A DNA stretch of 64,000 bases from Companilactobacillus zhongbaensis. Lineage in GTDB: Bacteria; Bacillota; Bacilli; Lactobacillales; Lactobacillaceae. The translations under genes were made by a program, and so were the position numbers. Location of the stretch: contig NZ_RHOM01000009.1 in NCBI RefSeq assembly GCF_003946515.1, forward strand, positions 19,745-83,744. Direction: 5' to 3'. Of this stretch, positions 17,772-25,825 are shown piece by piece; the first letter of the stretch is position 1; each line of letters starts with the position of its first letter. The notes under the pieces are model-generated. The model had not been told where the DNA came from and did not search any database. It saw nothing but the letters and a program-made list of their open reading frames with translations.

Positions 17772-17810
17772 TAAAAAAATAAAGCAATAAAATCAAAAAA
17801 GAACAAGATC

Positions 17811-17855
17811 AAAAAAAGCCATCCCCAGACAAAATAGTTAAAGGATGGCTTTTAA
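17811..17855 (+). terminator. Terminator after the phosphatase pair
   Basis: AAAAAGCCATCC and GGATGGCTTTT form a nine-to-ten-bp stem around an 18-base AT-rich loop. Confidence 0.8.
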
Positions 17856-17879
17856 AACAATCAAAGTGGGAAATGAGAA

Positions 17880-18110
17880 ATTTAGAATGAGGCGAAAAGC
17901 TTTCACGCAAAGCAGTGAAAGATCCAAAATTGAAAGCAGATAAAATACCAACCGATGATATCTGAGGAAAAAATCAACAAGATAGAAACCGAAGAGAAAA
18001 CCGTAAGAACGAACCAAATCTAAATAGAGCAATATCAACCAAAACAGTCCAACATCAAAAAAGCTAAGTACCGTCCCACCCCACAAGGAAGTAAGTGTAC
18101 CACCACCTTA
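17880..18110 (+). repeat. AT-rich left flank of E2
   Basis: Contains a CTTTCAC/GTGAAAG hairpin, then AACAAGATAGAAAC, GTAAGAACGAACC, ATCAACCAAAACAGT and TAAGTACCGTCCCACC. The same order of motifs precedes E3 and, more degraded, E5, E6, E8 and E11. No gene is visible. Confidence 0.7.
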
Positions 18111-18291
18111 GGTTCTGCGGGGGGTGGAGGAAATTCGCTGTCAGCCATGAAATTTCACTTGGTGGTTTACCACCTAGTGAAAGACCCAGTTTTGAAACAA
18201 GCGAGCGCCCTTTGCTCGATTGGTTCAAAATGGCGTCCATGGCGTTCCACAGCGAAATTTCCGGAACCCCCCGCAGAACCGGCAATGAACC
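18111..18291 (+). repeat. E2 folded element
   Basis: Outer stem GGTTCTGCGGGGGGT pairs with ACCCCCCGCAGAACC, extended by GGAAATTCGCTGT/ACAGCGAAATTTCC. Hairpin 1 is TTTCACTTGGTGG/CCACCTAGTGAAA and hairpin 2 is TTTTGAAACAAGCGAGC/GCTCGATTGGTTCAAAA. It ends GGCAATGAACC. Hairpin 2 has replaced the usual TCCAAGG/CCTTGGA pairs with other complementary bases. Confidence 0.85.
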
Positions 18292-18425
18292 CCCCACCAA
18301 ACACCTAACCGCTTACAAAAATTACAATATTCTAATTTTTCTAATTAAAGTTTAATTTATTACTGTATGTTTTATCAAAAATGTTTTAGAATAGTGATAC
18401 ACGTAATCTGAAAGGAGAAATATAA

Positions 18426-20117
18426 ATGTCTCAATCATTACAACCAGTTGACACTCCCTCGTTTTATATCAACCCAGATACAAACGTCTCAGTGATCAAC
18501 TATAGCGAAGGCTATATCCAAGACGTTTTCCAATTAATCAACAGCGAGGGTCTACTAAATCTAGTAAAACTATATTTAGATGATCAACGAAATAAAAATA
18601 ATGATGTTGTTCAATTAACTCCAAAACAATATGTAGACGTATTAAAAGCAATTTTAACTGACAATGAAAAAGGTTATGAAATCTTCGATAAAGAAAAAGT
18701 ATTACAAAGTGTTGAAGACTTATATTCATACTACCGTAGCTATTTCCGAGTATCTTTACTAAACAAGCATAATAATGCCGTTATCAAAGGCAGCTTCATG
18801 GACATCGATAATCACTTTAACGACGTAGTTATCGACTTATACCGTGCCATTGAAGAAAAATTACAAGGATTCGCCAACCACACATACCGTCAAATCAATG
18901 CCGGTACTAACGCCACAGCCATCGTTCAATCGATCGACTGGCCAGCACCAAAAGGTTACGAAAAACTTGAAAAAATCCGTTTCTTAGACACATTGATGCT
19001 TCGTCCTCCAATGATGATGCATACTAAGAGCAATAAACGTGAAGGTGTCTTTGATGCCGTACCTAACAACCCAATCAAAAAGTTCGATGGTAAAAGAAAT
19101 GAATGGTACTGTTTCCCAGCTAAGATCGGTGAAAGTTTAGCTTACATCTACTTCCAACGTGATTACTTCGTAAGTGGTATCGCTCTAGGAAACTTGTTCG
19201 AAGTAGCCAGTGAAGAAGAAGTCAAAGGTCATAAACCAGACGAAATCTTACTATTCGGACTACCAGAAACAGAAGGCGACGTATGTCACTACTACCACGA
19301 TGAAGAACACGACATCTGGGTCGGTGAAGTACCATACAATGACAAGACAACATACTTTGGCTACATGAAGAAGATGTGTCTAACATTGCACAACCTCCAC
19401 ATGATCTACGAAAACAGATTACCAATTCACGGATCAATGGTTAAGATCACCTTCTCAAATGGCAAAGTAAAGACCGTAGTATTCTTCGGAGACTCCGGTG
19501 CCGGAAAATCAGAATCAATCGAAGCCCTACAAGAAATCGCCGATGACAAAATCGTCGACATCGAAACAATTTTTGACGACATGGGAAGTTTCGCCTTCGA
19601 CGAAGACGGCTCGATCTTCGCACAAGGAACAGAAACAGGTGCCTTCGTAAGACTAGATGACCTAAGCAGTGCCGTAGCCTTCAACAACATGGACCGTGGT
19701 ATCTACTTAAACCCAGAACTAAAGAATGCTCGTGTAATCCTACCAGCCAACACCTACAAACGAGTAGTACAACACCACAGAATCGACATGTGGGTATACG
19801 CAAACAACTACGACTCAGAAATCGGCTTGCACCAATTCCCAGATGAAGAAGCAGCCAAAGCAACCTTCATCGCCGGAAAGAGAAAAGCCCTAGGAACAAC
19901 TGACGAAGTAGGAATGAGCACAACATTCTTCGCCAACCCATTCGGACCAGTACAAGAAGAAGCAAAAACACGTCCAGTAATCGACAAAGTATTCAACAAA
20001 CTATATCAAGACAATATCTACGTAGGTGAAATCTACACACACCTTGGAAACGACAAGTCAAAAGACAGTTTGAAAGAATCAGCCAAAGAATTACTCGATC
20101 AATTAATGAACAACTAG
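18426..20117 (+). CDS. PEPCK/HPr-kinase-like P-loop protein, annotated in relatives as phosphoenolpyruvate carboxykinase
   Basis: Soluble protein of 563 residues. A nucleotide-binding loop FFGDSGAGKSES lies near residue 355, followed by VDIETIFDDMG, which resembles the kinase-type P-loop and metal site shared by ATP-PEPCK and HPr kinase. IHGSMVKITFSNGK just upstream also matches that fold. The N-terminal 180 residues are helical and not recognised. The classic PEPCK signature is not exact, so I treat the enzyme activity as probable rather than proven. SD AAAGGAG. It is monocistronic, followed by a strong terminator. Confidence 0.6.
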   Translation: MSQSLQPVDTPSFYINPDTNVSVINYSEGYIQDVFQLINSEGLLNLVKLYLDDQRNKNNDVVQLTPKQYVDVLKAILTDNEKGYEIFDKEKVLQSVEDLYSYYRSYFRVSLLNKHNNAVIKGSFMDIDNHFNDVVIDLYRAIEEKLQGFANHTYRQINAGTNATAIVQSIDWPAPKGYEKLEKIRFLDTLMLRPPMMMHTKSNKREGVFDAVPNNPIKKFDGKRNEWYCFPAKIGESLAYIYFQRDYFVSGIALGNLFEVASEEEVKGHKPDEILLFGLPETEGDVCHYYHDEEHDIWVGEVPYNDKTTYFGYMKKMCLTLHNLHMIYENRLPIHGSMVKITFSNGKVKTVVFFGDSGAGKSESIEALQEIADDKIVDIETIFDDMGSFAFDEDGSIFAQGTETGAFVRLDDLSSAVAFNNMDRGIYLNPELKNARVILPANTYKRVVQHHRIDMWVYANNYDSEIGLHQFPDEEAAKATFIAGKRKALGTTDEVGMSTTFFANPFGPVQEEAKTRPVIDKVFNKLYQDNIYVGEIYTHLGNDKSKDSLKESAKELLDQLMNN

Positions 20118-20144
20118 AAATACAAAAGCAATAATAAAACACAG

Positions 20145-20194
20145 AAAAAGGAAGATGTGAGAGAACAAAAAGTTCTCAAGCACCTCCCTTTTTT
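20145..20194 (+). terminator. Terminator after the PEPCK-like gene
   Basis: AAAAAGGAAGATGTGAGAGAAC pairs imperfectly with GTTCTCAAGCACCTCCCTTTTTT (arms given approximately), loop AAAAA, T-run at the end. Confidence 0.8.
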
Positions 20195-20244
20195 GATTGC
20201 AAAAAGAAAATAAAAACCAAATATTGATTACAGAGATAAGAACA

Positions 20245-20470
20245 CGAGGCGAAAAGCTTTCACGCGACGAAGGAGCAGTGAAAGAGCCAAGAACTACACA
20301 AAATTATAGTAGCAACCGATGATATCCGAGAAAAAAATCAACAAGATAGAAACAGAAAAAAAATCGTAAGAACGAACCAAATCTAAATCGAGCAATATCA
20401 ACCAAAACAGTCAGCACAAGAAAGAATAAGTACCGTCCCCCCACCAACCACATGGATTTACCACTACCCT
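20245..20470 (+). repeat. AT-rich left flank of E3
   Basis: Carries the CTTTCAC/GTGAAAG hairpin (20258-20286), GCAACCGATGATATC, AACAAGATAGAAAC, GTAAGAACGAACC, ATCAACCAAAACAGT and AAGTACCGTCCCCCCACC. Very close to the E2 flank over about 200 bp. Confidence 0.75.
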
Positions 20471-20633
20471 AGGTTCTGCGGGAGGGTGGAGGGAATTCGC
20501 CGTCAGCCGCGAAATTTTCGTTTGCACGGCATGGGCCGTGCTTACGAAAAGACCCAGCTTTGAGATGTCCAAGGCGGTCTTCCTTGGATAGCTCAAAGTG
20601 GGTCCGCAGCGTTCGCAGAACCGGCAGTGAACC
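20471..20633 (+). repeat. E3 folded element lacking most of the right outer arm
   Basis: Has the usual left outer arm GGTTCTGCGGGAGGGT, hairpin 1 (GCACGGC/GCCGTGC inside TTTTCG/CGAAAA) and hairpin 2 (CTTTGAG, TCCAAGG/CCTTGGA, CTCAAAG), but the right side reads GCGTTCGCAGAACC, so about 25 bases including ATTCCCGGAACCCTCC are missing. E8 has the same deletion. Confidence 0.85.
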
Positions 20634-20753
20634 TCCAACCCACGACCTAAAGCAAAAAACGCAAAAACAATTAACACTTTTTGACCCACCATAAGATAAA
20701 ATAAGTGATATTTTTTAAGCGTGATGAGGATACCCGCCAATCGGGTGTCTAAT

Positions 20754-21542
20754 ATGAAAAAAAACTTAACAAAAATCATAATCACAATCATCTCACTAGT
20801 TTCACTCATCACACTTTCACAAAAAATCACCACGCAAACGGCCAAAGCTGCAACCACGGCTGATCCAGTATTCTTTGTAGTTGGTTCTTATTCCGACTCC
20901 ACAACTTGGGACAAAATGTACCAACGTCTCGACCCAACTAACTCGCACCCTATCGTCAAACTTTACGTTGCCGAAAATGGTGCAGTTACACGGACTAATG
21001 TCAGAACCACTAACAACAACAAACGTCCTTTCGTCACAGTTTCATTTCAGGACATTCTCTGGAACGACCAAGCAGTTTATACCAATGCTGCTTGTCTCCA
21101 AAATGCTATCGAGACATATCGGGCTAAAGATCCTTTCAACAGTGCCGATATCGTTGCTCACTCTAATGGTGGTAATGTTGTAACGAGATACATGGAAACT
21201 GACGATTCTGTCAACTTCCACAACTTCATTTCAATCGGAACACCTTACAACATGCGGGCCGAAAATACGCAACCAGCAACTGACATGCTTTTAAGCTTAG
21301 TCGCTGGAGCTAGTCGTTTGAATCACAGCATGAACGTCATCAACGTCATTGGATCGGCAATTAGTGATAACAGCACTGACACCGTCGTATCAAGAGACAG
21401 TGCCATGGCCGGTGACCATATTTTTTATGGAAATGTTGCATCATTTAGTCGCTTATATTTAACTGGTAACGATGCCGTGCATCCTAACCAAGCTTCAAGC
21501 GCACAAGTTGCACAGATTTTATCAAGTCATCTCGACTTGTAG
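20754..21542 (+). CDS. Secreted alpha/beta hydrolase (DUF915 type)
   Basis: Exported protein of 262 residues. The signal peptide (MKKNLTKIIITIIS..., cleaved near AKA, residue 32) is followed by a hydrolase domain with VVGSYSDSTTWD, the nucleophile elbow IVAHSNGGNV and a C-terminal His in AVHPNQASS. DUF915 proteins of lactobacilli are predicted cell-surface lipase/esterase-like enzymes. An upstream in-frame ATG at 20724 would hide the signal peptide, so 20754 is preferred, although the SD is weak (a TGAGGA lies 24 bases upstream, separated by an ACCCG/CGGGT hairpin). Confidence 0.82.
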   Translation: MKKNLTKIIITIISLVSLITLSQKITTQTAKAATTADPVFFVVGSYSDSTTWDKMYQRLDPTNSHPIVKLYVAENGAVTRTNVRTTNNNKRPFVTVSFQDILWNDQAVYTNAACLQNAIETYRAKDPFNSADIVAHSNGGNVVTRYMETDDSVNFHNFISIGTPYNMRAENTQPATDMLLSLVAGASRLNHSMNVINVIGSAISDNSTDTVVSRDSAMAGDHIFYGNVASFSRLYLTGNDAVHPNQASSAQVAQILSSHLDL

Positions 21543-21603
21543 CATCATCGCCAAATTTCAATAAAATATTTAATAATAACAGAAATTTTTACTAATAAAA
21601 TAA

Positions 21604-21777
21604 ATGTTATTTTTACACACGATGAGATCAACCGTAGTTCATCTCATTGCGCCATCTGAGACAGTCATCTGCAAAAATCTATTTGCAAACATTACCGGAT
21701 GGGACGGTTCAACATTGTTCAACAAAAACAGATGCACTGTAAAAATCAGACACTTCAGCTCGATTGCAACTGGGTAG
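21604..21777 (+). CDS. Possible small ORF (57 codons)
   Basis: Between two larger genes an open frame reads MLFLHTMRSTV...SIATG with two cysteines and an NITGWDGSTLFN stretch. It has no Shine-Dalgarno sequence, and the same DNA has several short inverted repeats (ATGAGAT/ATCTCAT, TGCAAA/TTTGCA), so it may equally be an RNA or decayed remnant. Not similar to anything I know. Confidence 0.2.
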   Translation: MLFLHTMRSTVVHLIAPSETVICKNLFANITGWDGSTLFNKNRCTVKIRHFSSIATG

Positions 21778-21818
21778 CAATTTAGTTGATCGAATAGCAC
21801 TTATTTTAGAAAAAAAGA

Positions 21819-21855
21819 AAAGACCTCAATATTCGAAAATATTGAAGTCTTTTTA
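21819..21855. terminator. Terminator at the end of the surface-glycosylation cluster
   Basis: AAAAGACCTCAATATT and AATATTGAAGTCTTTTT form a long stem with a short loop; A-run and T-run allow both directions. It lies just after the stop of the minus-strand gene at 21875. Confidence 0.85.
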
Positions 21856-21874
21856 TTTGTTCACAACAGAGCCT

Positions 21875-23302
21875 TTATTCTGAAAAAGCATCTTTATCGC
21901 TTATTTTAAAAAGCGGAAAAATTCTTTTTTGAACGTTATTTCTTAGTCCTATACCGGATTTGTTAATCGCGAGAATAAACGATTCAACCCCCATCCCAGC
22001 AATAATAGACAAGATTGGGATCAGCTCGATTCGATAACGTCCTTGAACTTCGATGATCAGTTCTGCCAACGTAAAGCCCAAAATCGTCAAGACTAGTAAA
22101 AGAATCATGGGATCATTTTTGCTTTTTAATAAACTGAATGACCCTACCCAAGAGAATACGACAATCAAGAAACTTCCTAGATAACCGAGCAATGCGGCCG
22201 TCCAATAGGCTTTTGGTGAATGCCCCTCACCAAATCCAGTAAATGGAATCGACTCAGCATTTCTTGCCCAAAGAATGGCTAATTTATGAATGAATAAACG
22301 TCCCCAACCATTGACCTCGTTGAGATGATGGATCTGCTCGGCTAAAACTCGTTTCTCAGTAGCTTTATTAATTTCCTTTGATTCAGATCCGTTCAATGAC
22401 TTGTTTAGTTCTTCAGAATAAGTCCCATTGGATTCATAATTCAAGCCCGAAATCAGCTTCCATTCGGTATCATTATTCGCTAATCCATAAGGATTCAAGC
22501 CTGATGCTCTGACCAAAAATCCGGCAGCAAATATCGTCGAAAAACAAATCGTTACTAGAAGAATATTTTTCCCAATGATCTTCTTGGGACTTTCCTTCAA
22601 AATGAACCAAAGCGAGTAACAGATGATCGCAATCAAGATCACCGGACCGATCGGACGAATTATCCAGCCAATGGCCAAAGTCAGGCCGGCTAAACCAAAC
22701 GACCAGAGCTTGTTGTTCGAGATCAAATAAAATGTCAGCAAATAAAGCATCGAAGCCAAATACTGATTATCTGCCTGACTATTAAGCGCAAACCAATCGA
22801 TATTGATGGCAAGCAAAATGACTGCAATCCGAGAGATCCTAACATTAGCAAACAATTTATTCGACAAACTATAAGTCAGTAGCAAAATAATTATCTGATA
22901 CAAGACATTCAGCAACTGCATTGCCAAAATATTTGATCCAAACAGCTTTACTATCGTCATGATATATACCAAGAATCCTGTTTGGTAAGCAAATTTTGCA
23001 AAGTAATCATGCGGAGTTTCCATCAACGGCTGTCCCGCCAAAGCACTAGGAGCCTTATCCCAGAAAATCCAAAAATCACTGATCTGCTCAGTCGGTACAA
23101 TATAGAGCCATTTCAAGGTGATAATAATAAAAATAGCCACTATCCCACTAATAAAAATATTATTCAAAAGCCGACTGTGTGTGGGAATAAACCACACCAA
23201 ATAAATCAGAAAGAAAGCAATGACCATAAATTCAGCAAAAAGGAAAATCGATTCTCTGAAATCCGTCAGTAAATAATGTTGTAAAAAGAACTTAACGCTC
23301 AA
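21875..23302 (-). CDS. GT-C type membrane glycosyltransferase (PMT/GT39-like), copy 1
   Basis: Polytopic membrane protein of at least 475 residues with about a dozen hydrophobic segments, an FWIFWDKAPSALAG loop after the first ones and IEVQGRYRIELIPILSI near the end. This is the pattern of lipid-phosphosugar-dependent GT-C enzymes that glycosylate cell-wall polymers or proteins outside the membrane. The annotated start is TTG 23302 without any SD; coding similarity to its paralogue continues upstream to about 23374, so the true N-terminus is longer. About 60 percent similar to the gene at 25826. Confidence 0.75.
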   Translation of the reverse strand: MSVKFFLQHYLLTDFRESIFLFAEFMVIAFFLIYLVWFIPTHSRLLNNIFISGIVAIFIIITLKWLYIVPTEQISDFWIFWDKAPSALAGQPLMETPHDYFAKFAYQTGFLVYIMTIVKLFGSNILAMQLLNVLYQIIILLLTYSLSNKLFANVRISRIAVILLAINIDWFALNSQADNQYLASMLYLLTFYLISNNKLWSFGLAGLTLAIGWIIRPIGPVILIAIICYSLWFILKESPKKIIGKNILLVTICFSTIFAAGFLVRASGLNPYGLANNDTEWKLISGLNYESNGTYSEELNKSLNGSESKEINKATEKRVLAEQIHHLNEVNGWGRLFIHKLAILWARNAESIPFTGFGEGHSPKAYWTAALLGYLGSFLIVVFSWVGSFSLLKSKNDPMILLLVLTILGFTLAELIIEVQGRYRIELIPILSIIAGMGVESFILAINKSGIGLRNNVQKRIFPLFKISDKDAFSE

Positions 23303-23394
23303 AAGGAAAACGAGCGTAGAAAAAATGAAAAAAGTAAATAAAACAAATTGCGATGATAATTTTTGAAGCCTTAAAATAGTAGGTCAATCCCCTC
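23303..23394 (-). other. Hidden N-terminal coding stretch of the glycosyltransferase, without normal start
   Basis: In frame with the gene at 21875, codons read ILRLQKLSSQFVLFTFF then IFSTLVFLL, a clear first membrane segment that is also present upstream of the paralogue. No ATG, GTG or TTG lies in frame before TTG 23302; a GAGGGG SD-like site (23389-23394) is followed by TTG 23387 in the +1 frame and ATT 23377 in the protein frame. Confidence 0.5.
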
Positions 23395-23499
23395 ATGGAC
23401 ATTTTTAGTTCATTTGGTATTTCAATCATATTTAGAGCATATCCACTAAATGATTACGATCTACAAACGAAATAAATATTTTTAATTTTTAATGCATTG

Positions 23500-23853
23500 T
23501 TATTTAGAGCGTACAGTTTCAACTCGATGGTCATCAATGTAAGTATTACTGTTTAATTTCCAATAAGCCTTATTGTTGATGCGTACTTTTTTAGCCTTAT
23601 ATATGGCTAATCGTGATTTGTCTGCATCCAAAATAGATAACTTCTGCTTTGATTGAACCATCTTACCCTTACTAATTTTGTAAATCGGTACTGACAGAGA
23701 TTCTTCAATACTATCCCTAGAAATAACGATATTTTTTTCTGCACCTTCACTTACTACGGCTGTTGCCTGAGATGTGAATATAACAGAAGTAAAAAGCGTT
23801 CCTAATGAAACTAATAATAATAGAACCGGTAATACTACTTTTTGATTTCTCAT
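23500..23853 (-). CDS. Small secreted protein with SLAP-like C-terminus
   Basis: Exported protein of 117 residues with a signal peptide (LPVLLLLVSLGTLFTSVIF) and a C-terminal module VPIYKISKGKM...AYWKLNSNTYIDD that matches the SLAP domain used by lactobacilli to attach proteins to cell-wall polymers. SD AGGAG seven bases upstream of ATG. It lies within the surface glycosylation cluster, so it may be a wall-bound component modified by these enzymes; that is inference. Confidence 0.7.
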   Translation of the reverse strand: MRNQKVVLPVLLLLVSLGTLFTSVIFTSQATAVVSEGAEKNIVISRDSIEESLSVPIYKISKGKMVQSKQKLSILDADKSRLAIYKAKKVRINNKAYWKLNSNTYIDDHRVETVRSK

Positions 23854-23982
23854 ATCTTTCTCCTATAATGAAAGATTATTTTGTCATAACGAAAAAAGTG
23901 ATCAAGAAATTCCTCATTGAGAAACTTCTCGATCATTTAAAACACGGATACAAATCTAATATCAACTAAAAATAAAGTTATT

Positions 23983-24597
23983 TTATGCCCCATGCCATCC
24001 TGATTCTGACGTATTTGGATTGTTAGGTGCCATCATTTGAGCAGCCGTAGCAATTAGTCTGCCATCTGTTCCATAAGCACTACCATCATATTTAATAACC
24101 ACTTGAGCGTGTCCATATGCAGGCTCCTTAGGTGTCACAACAAATCCTCCTGATATTGGAGTTGCTGTGTACCCACTTGAAGGATTGCCCTGCATTCCTA
24201 AATAATGGGCGTATAGGCTAATAGCATCGTCAGTTGTGTTGACACTTCGATTAGCACTTGAGACGTTATTATTTCCATTTGATGTTTGTGTCTTTTGATT
24301 AGTTCCAGTAGAAGTCGCCGAATTAGATGACGTGGCATTATTATTGGTCTTTTGACCAGAAGTTTGTCCACTAGCATTTTGTTGATCACTAGTTTCTTCC
24401 TCTGAATTTTCTTTGTCAGCTTCTGACTTCTTCTCATTCTTCTGCTTCTTGTGTGTCTTCTTCTTTGAGGAAACTTCACTCTTGGAATCATTATCCCCAG
24501 AAGATTTGCTAGCAGATTTATTGCCTCCACAAGCTGTCAAAGATAATGCTAAAACTGATGCCAATGTAATCAAAATTAATCCTCGAAATTTTTTCAT
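23983..24597 (-). CDS. Lipoprotein of unknown function with charged linker
   Basis: Protein of 204 residues: lipoprotein signal ending LTAC (Cys 23), a long Lys/Glu/Ser then Asn/Thr/Ser-rich linker (about 25-115), and a compact C-terminal domain of about 85 residues (DDAISLYAHYLGM...YGTDGRLIATAAQMM). SD AAGGAG. The domain resembles small extracellular modules seen in lactobacillar lipoproteins but I cannot name it. It sits 45 bases downstream of the acyltransferase gene, likely in the same operon. Confidence 0.75.
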   Translation of the reverse strand: MKKFRGLILITLASVLALSLTACGGNKSASKSSGDNDSKSEVSSKKKTHKKQKNEKKSEADKENSEEETSDQQNASGQTSGQKTNNNATSSNSATSTGTNQKTQTSNGNNNVSSANRSVNTTDDAISLYAHYLGMQGNPSSGYTATPISGGFVVTPKEPAYGHAQVVIKYDGSAYGTDGRLIATAAQMMAPNNPNTSESGWHGA

Positions 24598-24642
24598 TAT
24601 TTTCTCCTTTTGTAGTTCATCAATTTTGGGTCATACTGCATG

Positions 24643-25779
24643 CTAATCAACTTTCTTTCCAAACGTTTGTCGATACAATCTATCAAATACTTCAACAATT
24701 GCAGACTTGATTCGGACCACCATTACTATGAAAATAAGTCGAATTTTATCAATAAGGACACAACTAACCATGATACCCAGTACAGCCATGAATCCATACA
24801 CATTTACCATCAGTAGATCATCCATCTGTGGAAATATAAAATGTTTCCATAGCTGTTTTTTAACAAAAATATTCTCAGTAATTAAATAGACTGCGAATAT
24901 ATTCATTGCAAATCGGTTGATCATACGACTGTAGATTGGCCTTAGATTTACGAATAAAACAAAAAGACCCGCTGCAGATAGTAAAGCAAAAATCCCAGTA
25001 TATATTCTTATGTATCTATACTTCAAGACAGTAATGTCATAAAAAGAAATACCGTAAATGATTACCACACTACTAAGAAATAATATTAATCCTATACAAG
25101 ATCTAAGAATTCTTGTCTTGGTGTTGGTCTGAATAAACGTCCTTACATAATAACCAATCATATACGATGTGATAACAATTCCTAAACCAACAGTTTCTGA
25201 GGCTACATGATTATTCAGAAGAGGAAAAACACCGCAAGCAATAGAAAGAATAATAATAATGTTTCTCATTTCCGATTCAGATCTATCAACAATGGATTTA
25301 TTGATATATGGCAGCAACAGCATGAGTAAAATAAATGCAGTTACAAACCAATAATGATTAAACGTTAACGGTAAGACTGACATGGGTACATTAGGAACTT
25401 GATTAAACGGCATTAGTGGATCGATCATGTTAGGAAAATTGTTCATTTGCCAACTATTTTGTACTGCTAAAAGCAAAAATAAAATGGCATAGAAATACAT
25501 TTGAAGATAAATTTTAATAGATTTTTTGTAGGAATCAGTAATTTTAATACTTTTATTTCCTAAATAAAATCCTGTTATCATTACAAATAAATAAACTCCA
25601 ATATCTCCTAAGGGTAAAAATATCAATGATTCAAATGCTTTGAACCCATCCCCTTTAGCTAACAACTGATCGGCTCTCGGACCCTGAGCCCAAAGGCTAA
25701 AATGATGTAAGGTTATCAGTAACATACTAATAATTCTCATCAATTCTATATTGGAATTTCTCTCCAAAATTCTTTTCAC
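24643..25779 (-). CDS. Membrane acyltransferase (acyltransferase-3 family)
   Basis: Polytopic protein of 378 residues with about ten membrane segments. NIELMRIISMLLITLHHFSLW carries the family His (given in two parts: NIELMRIISM and LLITLHHFSLW) and FNHYWFVTAFILL the second conserved region. Such enzymes O-acetylate or acylate peptidoglycan, teichoic acids or exopolysaccharide. It starts at GTG 25779 with GGAGG five bases upstream. Position between two glycosyltransferases supports a cell-surface polymer role; the acceptor is unknown. Confidence 0.85.
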   Translation of the reverse strand: MKRILERNSNIELMRIISMLLITLHHFSLWAQGPRADQLLAKGDGFKAFESLIFLPLGDIGVYLFVMITGFYLGNKSIKITDSYKKSIKIYLQMYFYAILFLLLAVQNSWQMNNFPNMIDPLMPFNQVPNVPMSVLPLTFNHYWFVTAFILLMLLLPYINKSIVDRSESEMRNIIIILSIACGVFPLLNNHVASETVGLGIVITSYMIGYYVRTFIQTNTKTRILRSCIGLILFLSSVVIIYGISFYDITVLKYRYIRIYTGIFALLSAAGLFVLFVNLRPIYSRMINRFAMNIFAVYLITENIFVKKQLWKHFIFPQMDDLLMVNVYGFMAVLGIMVSCVLIDKIRLIFIVMVVRIKSAIVEVFDRLYRQTFGKKVD

Positions 25780-25825
25780 TCTATCCTCCCCAAAACCCCA
25801 TTAAAACCATTAATAAAACTATCCA

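Noticed and set aside
20411..20857. Long open frames inside E elements (also 30168-30542, 34934-35452, 45077-45473, 58755-58976)
   Set aside because: They repeat the same arm-derived translation in every copy, lack SDs and run across the folded repeats; the open frame comes from GC-rich repeat DNA.
20754..20857. Minus-strand ORFs over the hydrolase signal peptide
   Set aside because: Shadow frames opposite a gene with a clear signal peptide and catalytic motifs.
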